Shown: in pieces, positions 1-9,747 of the stretch | Layout of the letters: the number at the start of each line of letters is the position of its first letter | Position numbering within the stretch: position 1 is the first letter of the stretch | Origin: Bradyrhizobium barranii subsp. barranii | GTDB lineage: Bacteria > Pseudomonadota > Alphaproteobacteria > Rhizobiales > Xanthobacteraceae | NCBI RefSeq assembly: GCF_017565645.3 | Contig: NZ_CP086136.1 | Coordinates: 4,447,501-4,511,500, forward strand | Length of the DNA: 64,000 nucleotides | Direction: 5' to 3' | Translations under genes and position numbers: made by a program | The notes under the pieces: model-generated | What the model was told of the DNA's origin: nothing | What the model saw: the letters and a program-made list of their open reading frames with translations, nothing else | The model's database searches: none

Positions 1-95
1 GCGCGGTCCTGGGTTGCCAGGAAGGGCGTTCGGATCTGGCACGAGCCGACGACGAGGTGCCATAGACCATTGAGCTTCCGGATGACGACGTTCAT
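1..95 (-). CDS. 5' part of an unidentified small protein, cut by the window edge
   Basis: On the minus strand an ATG at 93-95 is preceded by GAGG with a 9-base gap. It opens a reading frame that stays open to base 1, 31 complete codons beginning MNVVIRKLNG. I do not recognise the family, and the stop lies outside the window. The ribosome site is the main support, so this is a tentative call. Confidence 0.35.
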   Translation of the reverse strand, partial: MNVVIRKLNGLWHLVVGSCQIRTPFLATQDR

Positions 96-371
96 TTGAG
101 CAATCCTCGATGACTCCGCATTTCTGCGAATACTGCTTATCGCGGCAGTCTTGCGATTCATGATCGTGGCCGCTGGCGTGAAATTCCCGGTACCGCTCGC
201 GACCGTCGCAAGACAACGACGATGATTATTAGTTGGTTACGGCGCGGCGGCCCGAGAAGCCGTATCTCATCACAGCCGCTTGAGCGAAGTCATTTTCCGC
301 AAGGATGAAACCGTCCTGAAACAGAGCCACCCCATCTCTGTGGGGTAGTCGAGCTCACACAGGAGGCCGAA

Positions 372-515
372 ATGCGCCGTCTGGTTTTCGTAATCGCCTT
401 GCTCGCAGTCGCCACAGCAGGAATCTCGGCGTCGTTTGCCGCAGTTCGCCACGCCAAGACGCTGACATTCTCCGAGCGCTTTGCTCCGGCGCTCGAGTTG
501 ATGGCGCAGCGCTAG
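372..515 (+). CDS. Short secreted or membrane-anchored protein, 47 aa
   Basis: A textbook AGGAGG at 361-366 lies 5 bases before the ATG, and the frame closes with TAG at 513-515. The N-terminus (MRRLVFVIALLAVATAGISA) is two arginines followed by about 18 hydrophobic residues, as in a signal peptide or single membrane anchor. A polar tail follows and ends in LELMAQR. No family is recognised. Rhizobial genomes carry many such orphan exported peptides. The strong ribosome site and signal-like start make it more convincing than the antisense open frame at 270-452, which I regard as its shadow. Confidence 0.6.
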   Translation: MRRLVFVIALLAVATAGISASFAAVRHAKTLTFSERFAPALELMAQR

Positions 516-558
516 CGGTGTAGCGCCTCGCAGTCGCCGCTACGCAACGGTGGGACGA

Positions 559-762
559 TCACTTCTGGTGCTGCGGGCCGGGTGAGGACAGAAGGCGTTC
601 GATCTCGGCGGCCGCCTCGCCGTTGCGCGCCTTCTGCAACAGTGTGTGGCGTTCGGTGCCGGCGGGCAGCTTCTTGGCCGCGGCGCGGGCGTCCTGCGTG
701 AACCTGTTCAGGCGCTCCTGGAGTGACAGGGCCGGTCGCGTGCGGTTGCGCTTCTTGGTCAT
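559..762 (-). CDS. Small basic hypothetical protein, 67 aa
   Basis: I start the gene at the ATG at 760-762 (MTKKRNRTRP) because GAAAGGTG lies just upstream. An earlier in-frame ATG at 789 has no comparable ribosome site. The product is rich in Lys, Arg and Ala, is probably largely helical, and contains the stretch LSLQERLNRFTQDARAAAKK. No signal peptide or membrane segment is visible. It resembles the short cytoplasmic helical proteins common in Bradyrhizobium, but I cannot assign a family or function. It is divergent from the Crp/Fnr gene, with 162 bases between them. Confidence 0.55.
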   Translation of the reverse strand: MTKKRNRTRPALSLQERLNRFTQDARAAAKKLPAGTERHTLLQKARNGEAAAEIERLLSSPGPQHQK

Positions 763-924
763 GGCTGCACCTTTCCGGCGCAAAGCCAACCATGGGGAGG
801 CGAGTGGCGTCCTTAACTTTTGTTGGAACCGGGGGCGTGGATCGCGGGTTTTTCATTGCAGCGGCGCTTCGGCGCCAGGGATTGCAATACAGGTCCCATC
901 TCATACCAACCGGAGCTAGCTCGC

Positions 925-1656
925 GTGCCCAGCGATACGATCCGTGCTGCGCTTGTCAGGCGTTTGCGTACATCTTCCGGCATCTCGGACGACGACGTGA
1001 AGGAGATCGAGGCGCTCCCGATTGCGGTTTGTCAATATTCGGCGGAGGCGCCCGTGGTGCGCGACGGCGAGCGCGCAACCGATTGCTGCCTGATCGCAGA
1101 TGGCTTCTGTGCGCGTTCCAAGACGATAGCAAGCGGCAAGCGTCAGATCCTCTCTATCCACATCCCCGGCGAGATCCCCGACCTGATGAGCCTGTTTCTG
1201 CACGTGATGGATCACGACCTGTCGACGCTGACGCCGTGCACGCTCGGCTTCATCAGTCACGAAACGCTGCGAAAATTGCACCAGCGCAGTCCAAGCGTTG
1301 CCGAGCTGTTTTGGCGAGACACGCTGATCGACGCCGCGATGTTTCGCGAATGGATCGTCAACGTCGGCCAGCGTCCCGCGCCCGCAAGGCTTGCCCATGT
1401 CATGATCGAGCTGCGCGAACGCCTCCGGGTCATCGGGCATCTTGACGGCAACAGCTTCGAGATGCCGCTGACCCAGGAGCAGATCGGCGAAGCCCTGGGA
1501 ATCACCGGGGTGCACGCCAACCGCGTGATCAAGCAGTTGCGGCAGGAGGGCATCGTCGAGCTGCACCGCGGCCGCGTCACGGTGCTGGACGAGCGGAAAT
1601 TTCTGGACCTTGCCGATTTCGACGGCCGTTACCTGCATCAGTCGCCAACGCTTTGA
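925..1656 (+). CDS. Crp/Fnr-family transcriptional regulator
   Basis: This 243-residue protein has the two-domain plan of the Crp/Fnr family: an N-terminal cyclic-nucleotide-binding-like beta barrel (about residues 25-135) and a C-terminal winged helix-turn-helix (about 160-225), with the recognition region LTQEQIGEALGITGVHANRV. I chose the GTG at 925 because GGAG lies about 9 bases upstream; the frame is open further back, but the added residues are not family-like. The four-cysteine Fe-S pattern of true FNR is absent, although a Cys-Cys pair occurs near residue 53 (ATDCCLIADG). It is therefore probably not an oxygen-sensing FNR. The effector and targets are unknown. Confidence 0.85.
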   Translation: MPSDTIRAALVRRLRTSSGISDDDVKEIEALPIAVCQYSAEAPVVRDGERATDCCLIADGFCARSKTIASGKRQILSIHIPGEIPDLMSLFLHVMDHDLSTLTPCTLGFISHETLRKLHQRSPSVAELFWRDTLIDAAMFREWIVNVGQRPAPARLAHVMIELRERLRVIGHLDGNSFEMPLTQEQIGEALGITGVHANRVIKQLRQEGIVELHRGRVTVLDERKFLDLADFDGRYLHQSPTL

Positions 1657-1795
1657 GGCGCGCAGGCGACTTGACCTACCGCAAATTCGTATCGGTGCAG
1701 GGCGCTATGGTCCGTCGGCATGATTGCCGAACCGGTGTTGCCTGAATGTCGAGGGCGCAGGTGGTTCCGAGACATGCTGACCTGGAGGCATCACC

Positions 1796-1963
1796 GTGAG
1801 CGCAATCTTTCGCATTCTCTTCATCGTTGCCGGTGCCATCACCGCGCTGTTCGTCGCGCGCGATGCCCTGAATTTCACGATCATCCAGACCTTCGTTGCC
1901 GTTCTGCTCGTCACCGCCATCGTCGGCGTCGGAAGCTTCTGGAGCCAGCGACGGAAAACATGA
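1796..1963 (+). CDS. Small two-helix membrane protein, 55 aa
   Basis: A GTG start at 1796 follows GGAGG (1784-1788) at a normal distance, and the frame ends with TGA at 1961-1963. The product has two hydrophobic segments, roughly residues 3-22 (IFRILFIVAGAITALFVAR) and 27-46 (FTIIQTFVAVLLVTAIVG), then a short basic tail (SQRRKT). This is the layout of a tiny inner-membrane protein. No family is recognised. It lies between the Crp/Fnr gene and the convergent mgtC. Confidence 0.55.
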   Translation: MSAIFRILFIVAGAITALFVARDALNFTIIQTFVAVLLVTAIVGVGSFWSQRRKT

Positions 1964-1995
1964 CGGATGTGAGAGCCGCGTGCTGGCGCAGCCGG

Positions 1996-2493
1996 CTAGG
2001 TCCGCGGCGGCGCGTCCGGAGACGTCTCCGCGGTGTGCGCATCCTCCTTCCCGCCGAGCACGCGGTGCAACCGTCGCTCGATGTGGCGGCCCACCGTCAG
2101 CAGCACGAAGGCGAGCGCCAGCGCGACGGCGACGATCTTCCACTGTCCGGCGCCGCAGACGATGCCGATGCAGGCCGCGAGAAAGGTGCAGGCGGCGCTG
2201 GTCAGTCCGCGGACGCGAAATCCCATGCTTTGATGTACGATGACGCCGGCACCGAGAAAGCCGATGCCGGTGAGGATGCCCTGGATGACGCGGCTGGTGG
2301 CATCGGCGACCCTAGTTGGTTCGGCGAGCTGCAGGGCGAGCAGAACCACGGTCGCCGTGGAGAGCCCGACGATGCCGAGCGTCTTCAGCCCGATCGGCTT
2401 GCCGTGCAGGTCGCGGTCGAGGCCGATCGCGCCGGCGGCGACGGTCGCGGCACCGAGACGAGCAAGGATTTCGGACCAGTCGAGCTCCGTCAT
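1996..2493 (-). CDS. mgtC: MgtC/SapB family membrane protein
   Basis: This 165-residue protein has several hydrophobic helices and the MgtC signature region (IGLDRDLHGKPIGLKTLG near residues 23-40), then the conserved GILTGIGFLGAGVI motif. MgtC proteins act in the inner membrane and are linked to growth in low magnesium and, in pathogens, to control of the F-type ATPase. The C-terminus here is short and hydrophilic, so it lacks the long ACT-like domain of Salmonella MgtC. The ATG at 2493 overlaps the stop of the upstream AhpD-like gene by four bases (ATGA), implying translational coupling. No magnesium-sensing leader is apparent, because the start lies directly on the preceding gene. Confidence 0.85.
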   Translation of the reverse strand: MTELDWSEILARLGAATVAAGAIGLDRDLHGKPIGLKTLGIVGLSTATVVLLALQLAEPTRVADATSRVIQGILTGIGFLGAGVIVHQSMGFRVRGLTSAACTFLAACIGIVCGAGQWKIVAVALALAFVLLTVGRHIERRLHRVLGGKEDAHTAETSPDAPPRT

Positions 2494-3071
2494 TTTTTCG
2501 GCAAGCGCCCCATCAGGTAAAACTCCTCGTTCGGCCTCATGCCGGTGAAGTTTGCCAGCCGATTGGACAGCGCGAAGAAGGCGGAGATTGCGGCGATGTC
2601 CCAGATGTCGTCGTCGCTGAAGCCGTGCGGTGCAAGCGCCGCGAAGTCCTCCTCGGAGACGCGCTGCGCGTCGGCCGAGACCTTCATCGCGAAATCGAGC
2701 ATCGCCTTTTGCCGCGGCGTGATGTCGGCCTTGCGGTAGTTCACAGCGACCTGGTCGGCGATCAGCGGGTTCTTGGCGCGAATGCGCAGGATCGCGCCGT
2801 GCGCGATCACGCAATACTGGCACTGGTTGGCCGCCGAGGTCGCGACCACGATCATCTCGCGCTCGGCCTTGGTGAGGCCGCTGTCCTTCTCCATCAGCGC
2901 GTCGTGATAGGCGAAGAACGCGCGGAACTCGTCGGGCCGGTAGGCCAGCGTCAGGAACACGTTCGGCACGAAGCCGCTCTTCTCCTGCACGGCGAGCAGG
3001 CGCGTGCGGATGTCGTCGGGGAGCGTGTCGAGGGCGGGTGCGGGGAAGCGTTGTGAAGGAGGAGGGGACAT
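2490..3071 (-). CDS. Peroxidase-related enzyme of the AhpD/carboxymuconolactone decarboxylase superfamily
   Basis: This is a 193-residue all-helical protein with the core motif NQCQYCVIAHG (about residues 83-93). The CxxC pair plus histidine is the redox centre of AhpD-like peroxidases. The length and the FVPNVF and RPNEEFYLMG flanking motifs match the 'uncharacterised peroxidase-related enzyme' branch rather than true AhpD. It probably reduces peroxides through a dithiol or takes part in thiol redox relay in the cytoplasm. It is the first gene of a two-gene operon with mgtC (4-base overlap). The natural substrate cannot be read from the sequence. Confidence 0.8.
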   Translation of the reverse strand: MSPPPSQRFPAPALDTLPDDIRTRLLAVQEKSGFVPNVFLTLAYRPDEFRAFFAYHDALMEKDSGLTKAEREMIVVATSAANQCQYCVIAHGAILRIRAKNPLIADQVAVNYRKADITPRQKAMLDFAMKVSADAQRVSEEDFAALAPHGFSDDDIWDIAAISAFFALSNRLANFTGMRPNEEFYLMGRLPKK

Positions 3072-3185
3072 GACGATGTTCCGGATGGGGCTCTCGGGGA
3101 AACGCGGAACATAGTCGATCGCAGTCCTTCGCGCAAAGCGCTTGCGCGGACTACATCCTGGCTAGTGCAGAGAGAGCCGAGGCTC

Positions 3186-4959
3186 TCAAAGAGTCTTCAA
3201 ATATTCGAGGAGTGCCTTCTTTTCGTCGTCGCTCAAGCGCGTGCCATAGTCATGCCCGCATCGGCTGTTTCCTGAATTGAGGTCATTGCAATCGGTGACC
3301 GGACGATTTGGCCCCTCTTGTGTGACGTCAAGACCAACATTTTGGATGTCGTATCTCGCGCCAACTTTGAATTGTGACATACGCTTCGCAGGCGGTACGA
3401 GCAATTCCGCCAATGTCGGCACCGAGCCGTTGTGCAAGTAAGGCGCCGCGGCCCAAATTCCCTCCAGCACGCGAGCTTCATACTTGCCTCTTTTGAGGGT
3501 GCGCTTGAAGAACGTCCAAGGCTCGATCGTCAGGCTTTCCGGCGGTCCCGATGGTTGCGCGCTGGGCGGTTCGGCGGAGGCCCGTGCCGGAGCCGGTGAC
3601 GCTGGCAGCGGAGACTTGGACGCGGTGCGTGCCACTTGCCCGTTGCGAGGCAAGGAGGAGCCAAAGCCGTCACCGGCACCGAGCTCGCTCCCCAGAGACA
3701 GCTTATAGTTCAGAATCGTACCGGCGACTGCGCTGAACATCATGTGGACGGCGTAGTCCTCTTCCTCGAGATCCCTGGCGACGCCCAGGGTGCCTGCTCC
3801 CTTCAGCGCGCCGGTCTTCACTCTCCAGCCGAGCTCATCGAATTGACGAGTGTCGGTGCCGACATTCTTGAGCGGCGTCTCCCACGTCGTAGCAAACAAG
3901 TCACGCAGGGCGTGTATCTCCTTCTTCTCGTGACACCCGTCACTGCAGTGTCTTTGGTAGAGTTTTTGACCTTCGTCAGCCAGTTTCTTGTCGAAAGGCC
4001 ATTCCAGTGGCCATTTTGGCGGACCCATCTTCAAGACCAGTTTCTCGAGTCTTTCCAGCCCATCGAAGTTGATGGAGTTGGCGTAGTCGAAGAATAAGCC
4101 GAGCGAACGCTTTTTTGGTTCGAAGTTGGCGAACGCCAGAGCCTGCCCGGTGTTCCGGGCAAGTGCAAAAATGCGGTTTCCATTCGACACAAAACCGGCC
4201 CAGTCGGTTTGGTTCTGCATCGGTGTATTCCACAGGAAAGGATACCGCACCGGAGCGTCGGCAATCCTCATGTTTTCCTTGATCAAAAAATCAGGCGGCG
4301 GCCCAACGTCGGTGCCGGATATGCGGTTGAAGATGATCCCGACGGCGTCCAGCCGCCCAGGCCCCCAGCCAACTGGCGGCAATGTACCGGCCACGAATGC
4401 ATGGAAGCGCAGGTGCCATGCATCAACCCTCTGACGTAGTGCGTCAACATCGGCATCAGAAGGTATCGCAGGTTTGGAGACGGCCGCAGCAAATGCAGCG
4501 AATGCCGTCTTGCTGGCGGTTGCGTCTCCTGTCCAGGTCGCTCAGGAACTCCTGGAAATCCATAAAGGCCGGACCGCCATCGATGCGGTACGTCTTGCCC
4601 TCCACTTCAACCTGCCGCGTGTGACACGCGGAGCATGTTATCCCGATCATCGGGGACTCTGCGGGACCTGTGGTGTGGAGGCCGACGGGGAGGTTGGCCT
4701 TATTGTCCGGATTTGGGAGAAAGCCGTATCGGGTCAGACCATCCGAGAGGAACGGTTGTCCGTCCTTCGCTTTCAATGCCCGTAACCACGTGAGGTTGAT
4801 TAAGCGGGAGCCTTGGTCGCGCGTGTAGTAGTCAGCCCTGTCTTCCGCTGTCCAATTCGGGCCTTGGTCGACATATATTGGATCGCCGAGAGCGGTCTCA
4901 ATTCCCGAACTCGCGGCGACGACCAGCGCAAAGCGAATGAGGAAAGCGACACGACGCAT
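3186..4959 (-). pseudogene. Di-haem cytochrome c peroxidase-like protein, frameshifted
   Basis: The 5' part starts at 4959 (MRRVAFLIRF, signal peptide, GGAGGG 8 bases upstream) and contains a haem site CSACH. The 3' part, in another frame to 3186, contains a second haem-like site CSDGCH and a C-terminal cytochrome fold (PYLHNGSVPTLAELL). The two frames join between 4522 and 4539: after FLSDLD the coding sense continues in the second frame as GDATASKTAFAAFAAAVSK. A net change of one extra base or two lost bases separates them. Intact, this would be a periplasmic protein of about 590 residues in the large di-haem cytochrome c peroxidase-like group. Whether the shift is real or a sequencing error cannot be told from here. 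The neighbouring cyclase gene is also disrupted. Confidence 0.75.
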
Positions 4960-7935
4960 CGCATGACCCTCCATGAACTACAAATGAACCACCCGTTTTC
5001 TCGAAATCAGAATCTGTGGAGATATGCGCAGCTCGGCGAGACGCAGCTCGCCCGGTAGCGACGAGAGCTGTCAGAAATAGCCGCCGGATGCTCGAGATTG
5101 TACTTCCTGGCAAAATCCCGTCAAGGTCGTTGCTCCGAGCCGAAGTTCCGGATTGCATGCCACGCCCGTCGAGCGCGGCGAGCCCGCGACACGGGTTTCC
5201 TGTGAACTGGTGTGTCTCGACACGGGCGGCGTTGCTAAACCGCGAGCCGGGATCCGTCCCAGGCAACAATGCCAAACTGATCGCAAATCGCGTGCATCTC
5301 GGCGAGGTCCTCAACGACGCGGGCGGTGCCAGGATTCGCCTCGGCGAACAGTCGCGCCCTCAAGCCAAGACATTCGACAATCAGCCATGGATTCCTGATG
5401 GTCCTGGCGATGGAAAGAGCGTCATCCAAGGCGCTCAGGCCACGTTCGGATTTCCCGTCCCGAACGAGAGCCTCAGCGTAACCCGCATAGAGGAGGCAGA
5501 GCTCGATCTGGCCTGTCCGCAGATGCGTGCCGCTCTCCATACAAGCGTCTATCAGGTCGACGGCCTGATGTGCCTGGCCTGTTCGTGCCAGAGCGGTCGC
5601 CATTGCTCCGGTCAGGTTGGCCTTGCTGGCATCGTAGCCGTTACGTTCGCCGATCTCCCTTGCAATCGACAAGCATTCCACAGCCTGGTCATTTCGATGG
5701 AGCATGAGGAGATTTCGTCCCATCGTAATGCGGGCGAGCACTTGCCCATATGTATCCTGTTCACGAACTGCGATCTCCAATGCACGCAATGCAAATCCGA
5801 GCGCCTCCGCATATTGACCTGTCGCATTCATGAACCAGCTCCTGAATGCCAAAACCGTGCATTTTGGACCGGCCGGTGTCCCGAGACGGGCAGTCTCGAG
5901 TTCTCCTGTGAGCATTTCATTCAGTTCGTCCATCGCCGCAATCGCGCGATGGACGTGGCCCATGCTGTGCAACACATTTGCCATGATGGTCTGATTTGAA
6001 AATATGAGTGCGGTCGATTTCAGCGCTCGAGCCGTTCTCAATCCCTCGCTCGTTATTTGCAGCCCTTCTTCATACCGGCCCTCAAACCAGTAGACCATCC
6101 CGAGTTGCGACTGGACGCTGCACACGTGAGCAATCCTGCCCTGGCGCCGCGCCAGCTCCAACGTTCGTGGCAAATGCATATTTACCTTTTTGAATTCGCC
6201 GAGTTGCAGCATCGAAGCGAAGCTCATTCGACCGAAGTCGACATATTTTTCCTCGGCGGCTTCCCCAAGACGCTCGATGAGCTTGAGCGCCCGGTCGTAT
6301 ATCAAACTGAGCGATGAGGCTGCGGCGTTCCGGCGCGCTTCGACGGCGGCCTCCCAGAGATAGCAAAGTGCAGCATCAGCATCTCCGGCTTCCTCTGCAT
6401 GAAAGGCCAACTGTTCGTAACGACCATCCAGATTCGGGTAACGCCGAATGATCGCCTGGACAGCGGCCTGGTGGATTTCCAGGCGCCGGCCACGCGGTAT
6501 CGTGTTTGCACAGGCCTCGGCGATGATCTGATGCCGGAAACGCACGGAGTTACCCGCAAGCGGATGGACAAAAGCAAATCGGGCAAGCTCGAACAACGCA
6601 GTCAGCAGCTCGCCTACGTCCACGCCGAGCACCGTCGTAGCCAATTGGATTTCGACCTCCTGTCCCAGCAGGCTGAGCGTCTGCACGAATGCCTTCAACT
6701 TCGGAGAAAGTCGTTGCAGCCGCGCATGAATCACGGACTCGACGCTCTGAGGCAGCGAATGTTCGCTCGTTGCGTTCGTCGCGTCCGCCGAACGCAAGAA
6801 CTCTTCCAATACGAAGGGGACGCCGTCGGCGCGATCGATTGCTCTCGCGAACACGGTCGGGGATCGCGTTTTCGGCCACAATTGGCGTCCCAAAGCCTCC
6901 ATGCAGGCCCGCGACAGCGGTTGCAGATGAATGAGCGAGTCCGCAATCTCCATTGACTGGTCTGATGATTCCGGACGTCCGGTCGGCAATATGCAAAGCG
7001 GCTGCGGGGGACTTGCGCGCGCGAGCAATTTCAGGAAATGGCGGCTTTCCGGATCGATCCACTGGAGGTCTTCGATCAGCAAGAGAGTTGGTCTATCAAG
7101 CGCCAATGCGAGGAAGGCATTGACAAGTGCACGTGCAATTTGCGTTTGCGTATTGTCGGTCAATCGTTGACGAGAGGACGCTTTTCCAGCGATGAATAGG
7201 GCTTCGAGCTTTCTGCGATCGCCTGCCTCGACGTGCAGTTCCGCGAGAGCCTCACGAATATGTTCATCCGAAGATGAGCTGTTTGCAGCGAGCATGTCGC
7301 CCACCAAGGTGCGGGCGGCGGCGAACGCGGTGGCACGTTTCTGTACGCCGCCATAAAAGACGCAGCATCTCACGTCGGATGTCAGTGCCTCGGTCATTAC
7401 GGCTGTCGCAAGGCGGCTCTTACCGATACCTGGTTCGCCAAGCAGCGTGACGGAGCAGCTTTTGGCGCCCGGGCGCGGGAGGAGCTCCCGAAGCGCCGCA
7501 AGTTCGTCGACCCGATTCACGATCGGATTTTGATAGCGGCTGGCGATTTCGTTGTGATCGACATCGTCCGGCCGGGCATTCAGCGTGTAGGCCTCGATGA
7601 CCCGATCGGCGATTCCCGAAGTCGTCTTGTGTGCCGTAAGTTCGAGTGGGGATCGGCACAGCTTTGCGGTTTCGGCGCTAACCCTGATCTCGCCTGCCGC
7701 TGCTTCCTGCTGCAGCTTGGCAGCAACGTGCACGGTCGCTCCGGCAACGTCGAAGCGGGCGATGGCATTTTTGCCGCCTATGCGTAAGCCGACCAGGCCG
7801 GAGTGAAGTCCGACGCGAAAGTTGACTGGATCTCCCCTGGGGCCGGTCGACTGGCTATGGCTCTGAATGTCCCAGGCTGCGATGCACGCACGATCCGCAT
7901 GATCCTCATATGCGGTTGGCCAGCCGAATATGGCA

Positions 7936-7939
7936 ATGC
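7936..7939. repeat. Target-site duplication of the IS element (left copy)
   Basis: ATGC occurs here and again at 9304-9307, immediately outside the two terminal inverted repeats. Deleting one copy together with the element restores the cyclase reading frame exactly, which supports 4 bp as the duplication length. Confidence 0.75.
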
Positions 7940-7952
7940 AGAGCTGGCCCCG
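7940..7952 (+). repeat. Left terminal inverted repeat of the IS element
   Basis: AGAGCTGGCCCCG reads inward from this end and is the exact complement of 9291-9303. A less perfect match continues about 12 bases further and ends in GGACA at both termini. Confidence 0.85.
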
Positions 7953-8019
7953 GTTGTTTGGACAGCGCCCCGCTGGATTTAAGTGGATTCCTGCCGGGTT
8001 ATGCTGAACGCGGGGCTTT

Positions 8020-8076
8020 ACGGTTTTGTCGTTGCGTCGGGAGGGCGTAGCCCGACCAGAGCGACGACAAAACCGT
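8020..8076 (-). terminator. Hairpin downstream of the transposase gene
   Basis: ACGGTTTTGTCGT (8020-8032) pairs perfectly with ACGACAAAACCGT (8064-8076), and an inner GTCGGG/CCCGAC pair extends the stem. It lies 10 bases beyond the orfB stop and inside the element, so it probably ends transposase transcription or protects the element's end. Confidence 0.55.
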
Positions 8077-8085
8077 CGGCGACGG

Positions 8086-8913
8086 TCATGCGGCCATCAC
8101 CATAGCTTGCGTGCCGAAGTAAGCCTCGTCGGGCGTGCGCCCGTCAAGGCTCGAGTGAGGGCGTCCCTGATTGTAGAAGGCCAGATACTTGGCAATTGAC
8201 GCTCGCGCCTCGGACACGCTGTCGTAGGCGCGGAGATATACTTCTTCGTATTTGACCGTGCGCCAGAGCCGCTCGACAAACACGTTGTCGCGCCAGGCGC
8301 CCTTGCCGTCCATGCTGATGGCGATCTTCGCGTCCAGCAGCACATCGGTGAACTCGAGGCTGGTGAACTGGCTGCCCTGATCCGTGTTGAAAATCTCGGG
8401 CCTGCCGTGCTTCGCCAACGCCTCCTGGACCGCTTCGACGCAGAAGGCCGCCTCCATTGTGATCGAGACGCGATGGGCCAGGACCCGTCGGCTGAACACA
8501 TCGACGACCGCCGCGAGATAGACGAAGCCACGCCGCATCGGAATGTAGGTGATGTCCATTGCCCACGCATGGTCGGGCCGCTCGATCTTCAATCCGCGCA
8601 ACAGGTACGGGTAGATCTTGTGACCCGGAGCCGGCTTGCTCGTGTTCGGGCGACGATAGACCGCCTCGATCCGCATGCGCTTCATCAGCGTCGCGATGTG
8701 GCGGCGACCGGCGTATACGCCCTCCCGCCGCAGCAACGATCGCAGCATACGCGCTCCCGCGAAGGGATAATCGAGATGCAGCTCATCGAGCCGACGCATC
8801 AAGGCAAGGTCCTCGGCCGAAACTGGCCGAGGTTCATAGTAGACCGTGCTGCGAGCCAGCTTCAGGACCTTCGCCTGGCGCACGATAGAAAGATCATGAT
8901 CGCGGTCGATCAT
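8086..8913 (-). CDS. IS3-family transposase OrfB (DDE integrase)
   Basis: This 275-residue protein has an N-terminal HTH_21-like region (YPFAGARMLRSLLRREG) and an rve integrase core. The catalytic triad is visible as Asp in WAMDITYIP, Asp in FNTDQGSQFTS and Glu in VERLWRTVKYEEVYL. It ends with the usual YNQGRPHSSLDGRTPDEAYF. Its ATG overlaps the OrfA stop as ATGA, so the fused transposase is probably made by frameshifting or the second gene by coupling, as in other IS3 elements. The protein seems full length and intact. Confidence 0.93.
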   Translation of the reverse strand: MIDRDHDLSIVRQAKVLKLARSTVYYEPRPVSAEDLALMRRLDELHLDYPFAGARMLRSLLRREGVYAGRRHIATLMKRMRIEAVYRRPNTSKPAPGHKIYPYLLRGLKIERPDHAWAMDITYIPMRRGFVYLAAVVDVFSRRVLAHRVSITMEAAFCVEAVQEALAKHGRPEIFNTDQGSQFTSLEFTDVLLDAKIAISMDGKGAWRDNVFVERLWRTVKYEEVYLRAYDSVSEARASIAKYLAFYNQGRPHSSLDGRTPDEAYFGTQAMVMAA

Positions 8914-9215
8914 CGCTTTGCGCTCAGCAGGCCCGCCTTGGTGAGCGCGCCGGACAAAAAATCGTTTTCCAACGCCAGCTCGCCGATCTTGGCATGTAAC
9001 GCCTTCAAATCGACCGGCGTCTCGGCCGATGTCTTGTCATGCCCAAACACGCCGGCGGCGCCTTCCAGGAGCTGGTTTTTCCAGATCGTGATCTGGTTCG
9101 GATGAACATCAAACAGTTGCGCCAGCTCCGCCAGTGTCTTGTCGCCTTTGACCGCAGCCAAAGCAACCTTCGCCTTGAATGCCGGAGAATGCGTCCGGCG
9201 GCTCTTCTTCGTCAT
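8910..9215 (-). CDS. IS3-family transposase OrfA (helix-turn-helix)
   Basis: This is a 101-residue DNA-binding subunit. The start at 9215 (MTKKSRRTHS) has AGGAG five bases upstream; a longer open frame lacks this. The HTH_Tnp_1 motif is seen as HSPAFKAKVALAAVKG and LAELAQLFDVHPNQITIWK. A leucine-rich helix near the end (LHAKIGELALENDFLSGAL) is the usual multimerisation segment. The stop overlaps the OrfB start. Confidence 0.92.
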   Translation of the reverse strand: MTKKSRRTHSPAFKAKVALAAVKGDKTLAELAQLFDVHPNQITIWKNQLLEGAAGVFGHDKTSAETPVDLKALHAKIGELALENDFLSGALTKAGLLSAKR

Positions 9216-9290
9216 CTTCGCTCCTGATTCGCAGCAAGAATCCTCGCCGCTGTCAGGCAGAAAATCCACTCAAGCTACTGTCCGAATTTG

Positions 9291-9303
9291 CGGGGCCAGC
9301 TCT
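9291..9303 (-). repeat. Right terminal inverted repeat of the IS element
   Basis: CGGGGCCAGCTCT is the complement of the left end, and the second ATGC target copy follows at 9304-9307. Confidence 0.85.
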
Positions 9304-9747
9304 ATGCCACCGTCTCCCGCATAGTGGACAATCTGTCCCCCGAGGCGCTCCACGGAGCTGCGGATGTGATCCAGCCACTGGTCCAAAAACGCTTGAGCTT
9401 CATCGGGGTCGCAAGCCGCGATGTGGCGAGTTGAACCCACCATGTCGACGGCGAGCACCGTTATGATGTTACGATCCGCAATATTGGCACCGCCCACGGA
9501 CATCCTCGCGCCCCGGGTGCTCAAACCGGCTCCAAAAGGCAACGGTAGCACGAAGGGCAAGCCTTGGGCTATCCGCGAGACGCGGCCTTGAGCCGCGATA
9601 TCCGGGGGCATTCCCCGTCTTTCACGACTGTCCGCTGTTCGGGAAATTCCAGAGGCGATCGTGATTGAATCGAGGGGCCGCGGCGTACTGGATGCCCCGA
9701 TCAAGCCCGGGCATGACAGCGGAATTTGCCGAAGCGGTGTCCGTTCC

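Larger units (their letters stand above)
7940..9303 (-). mobile_element. IS3-family insertion sequence, 1364 bp
   Basis: The element is bounded by perfect 13-bp terminal inverted repeats AGAGCTGGCCCCG (7940-7952 and complement at 9291-9303). Partial similarity continues inward to a GGACA shared by both ends. It encodes overlapping OrfA and OrfB transposase genes on the minus strand. The ends resemble, from memory, those of IS2 (TAGACTGGCCCC...), pointing to the IS2 subgroup of IS3. It is flanked by ATGC direct repeats and sits inside the cyclase gene in the same orientation. Both transposase genes look intact, so it may still be mobile. Confidence 0.9.
5235..9503 (-). pseudogene. Class III nucleotide cyclase - AAA ATPase - TPR regulator, split by an IS element
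   Basis: The 5' fragment (from about 9503) encodes the start of a class III cyclase domain with the first metal-binding Asp in VLAVDMVGST and the second in YAGDGG. Immediately after it the frame runs into the IS element. The 3' fragment (7939-5235) resumes with IAIFGWPTAYEDHADRA, completes the cyclase fold, then gives a Walker A motif (LLGEPGIGKSR), a Walker B-like LLLIEDLQW and a long helical repeat region typical of TPR regulators. Removing the element with one ATGC target copy gives an uninterrupted 966-codon frame reading GDGGIAIFGW across the junction. The gene is probably inactivated, although the 3' piece might still be expressed from the element. Confidence 0.85.

Noticed and set aside
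270..452. 60-codon Cys-rich frame on the minus strand
   Set aside because: It is antisense to the 47-codon gene at 372, which has an AGGAGG site and a signal-like start. The antisense frame has no ribosome site.
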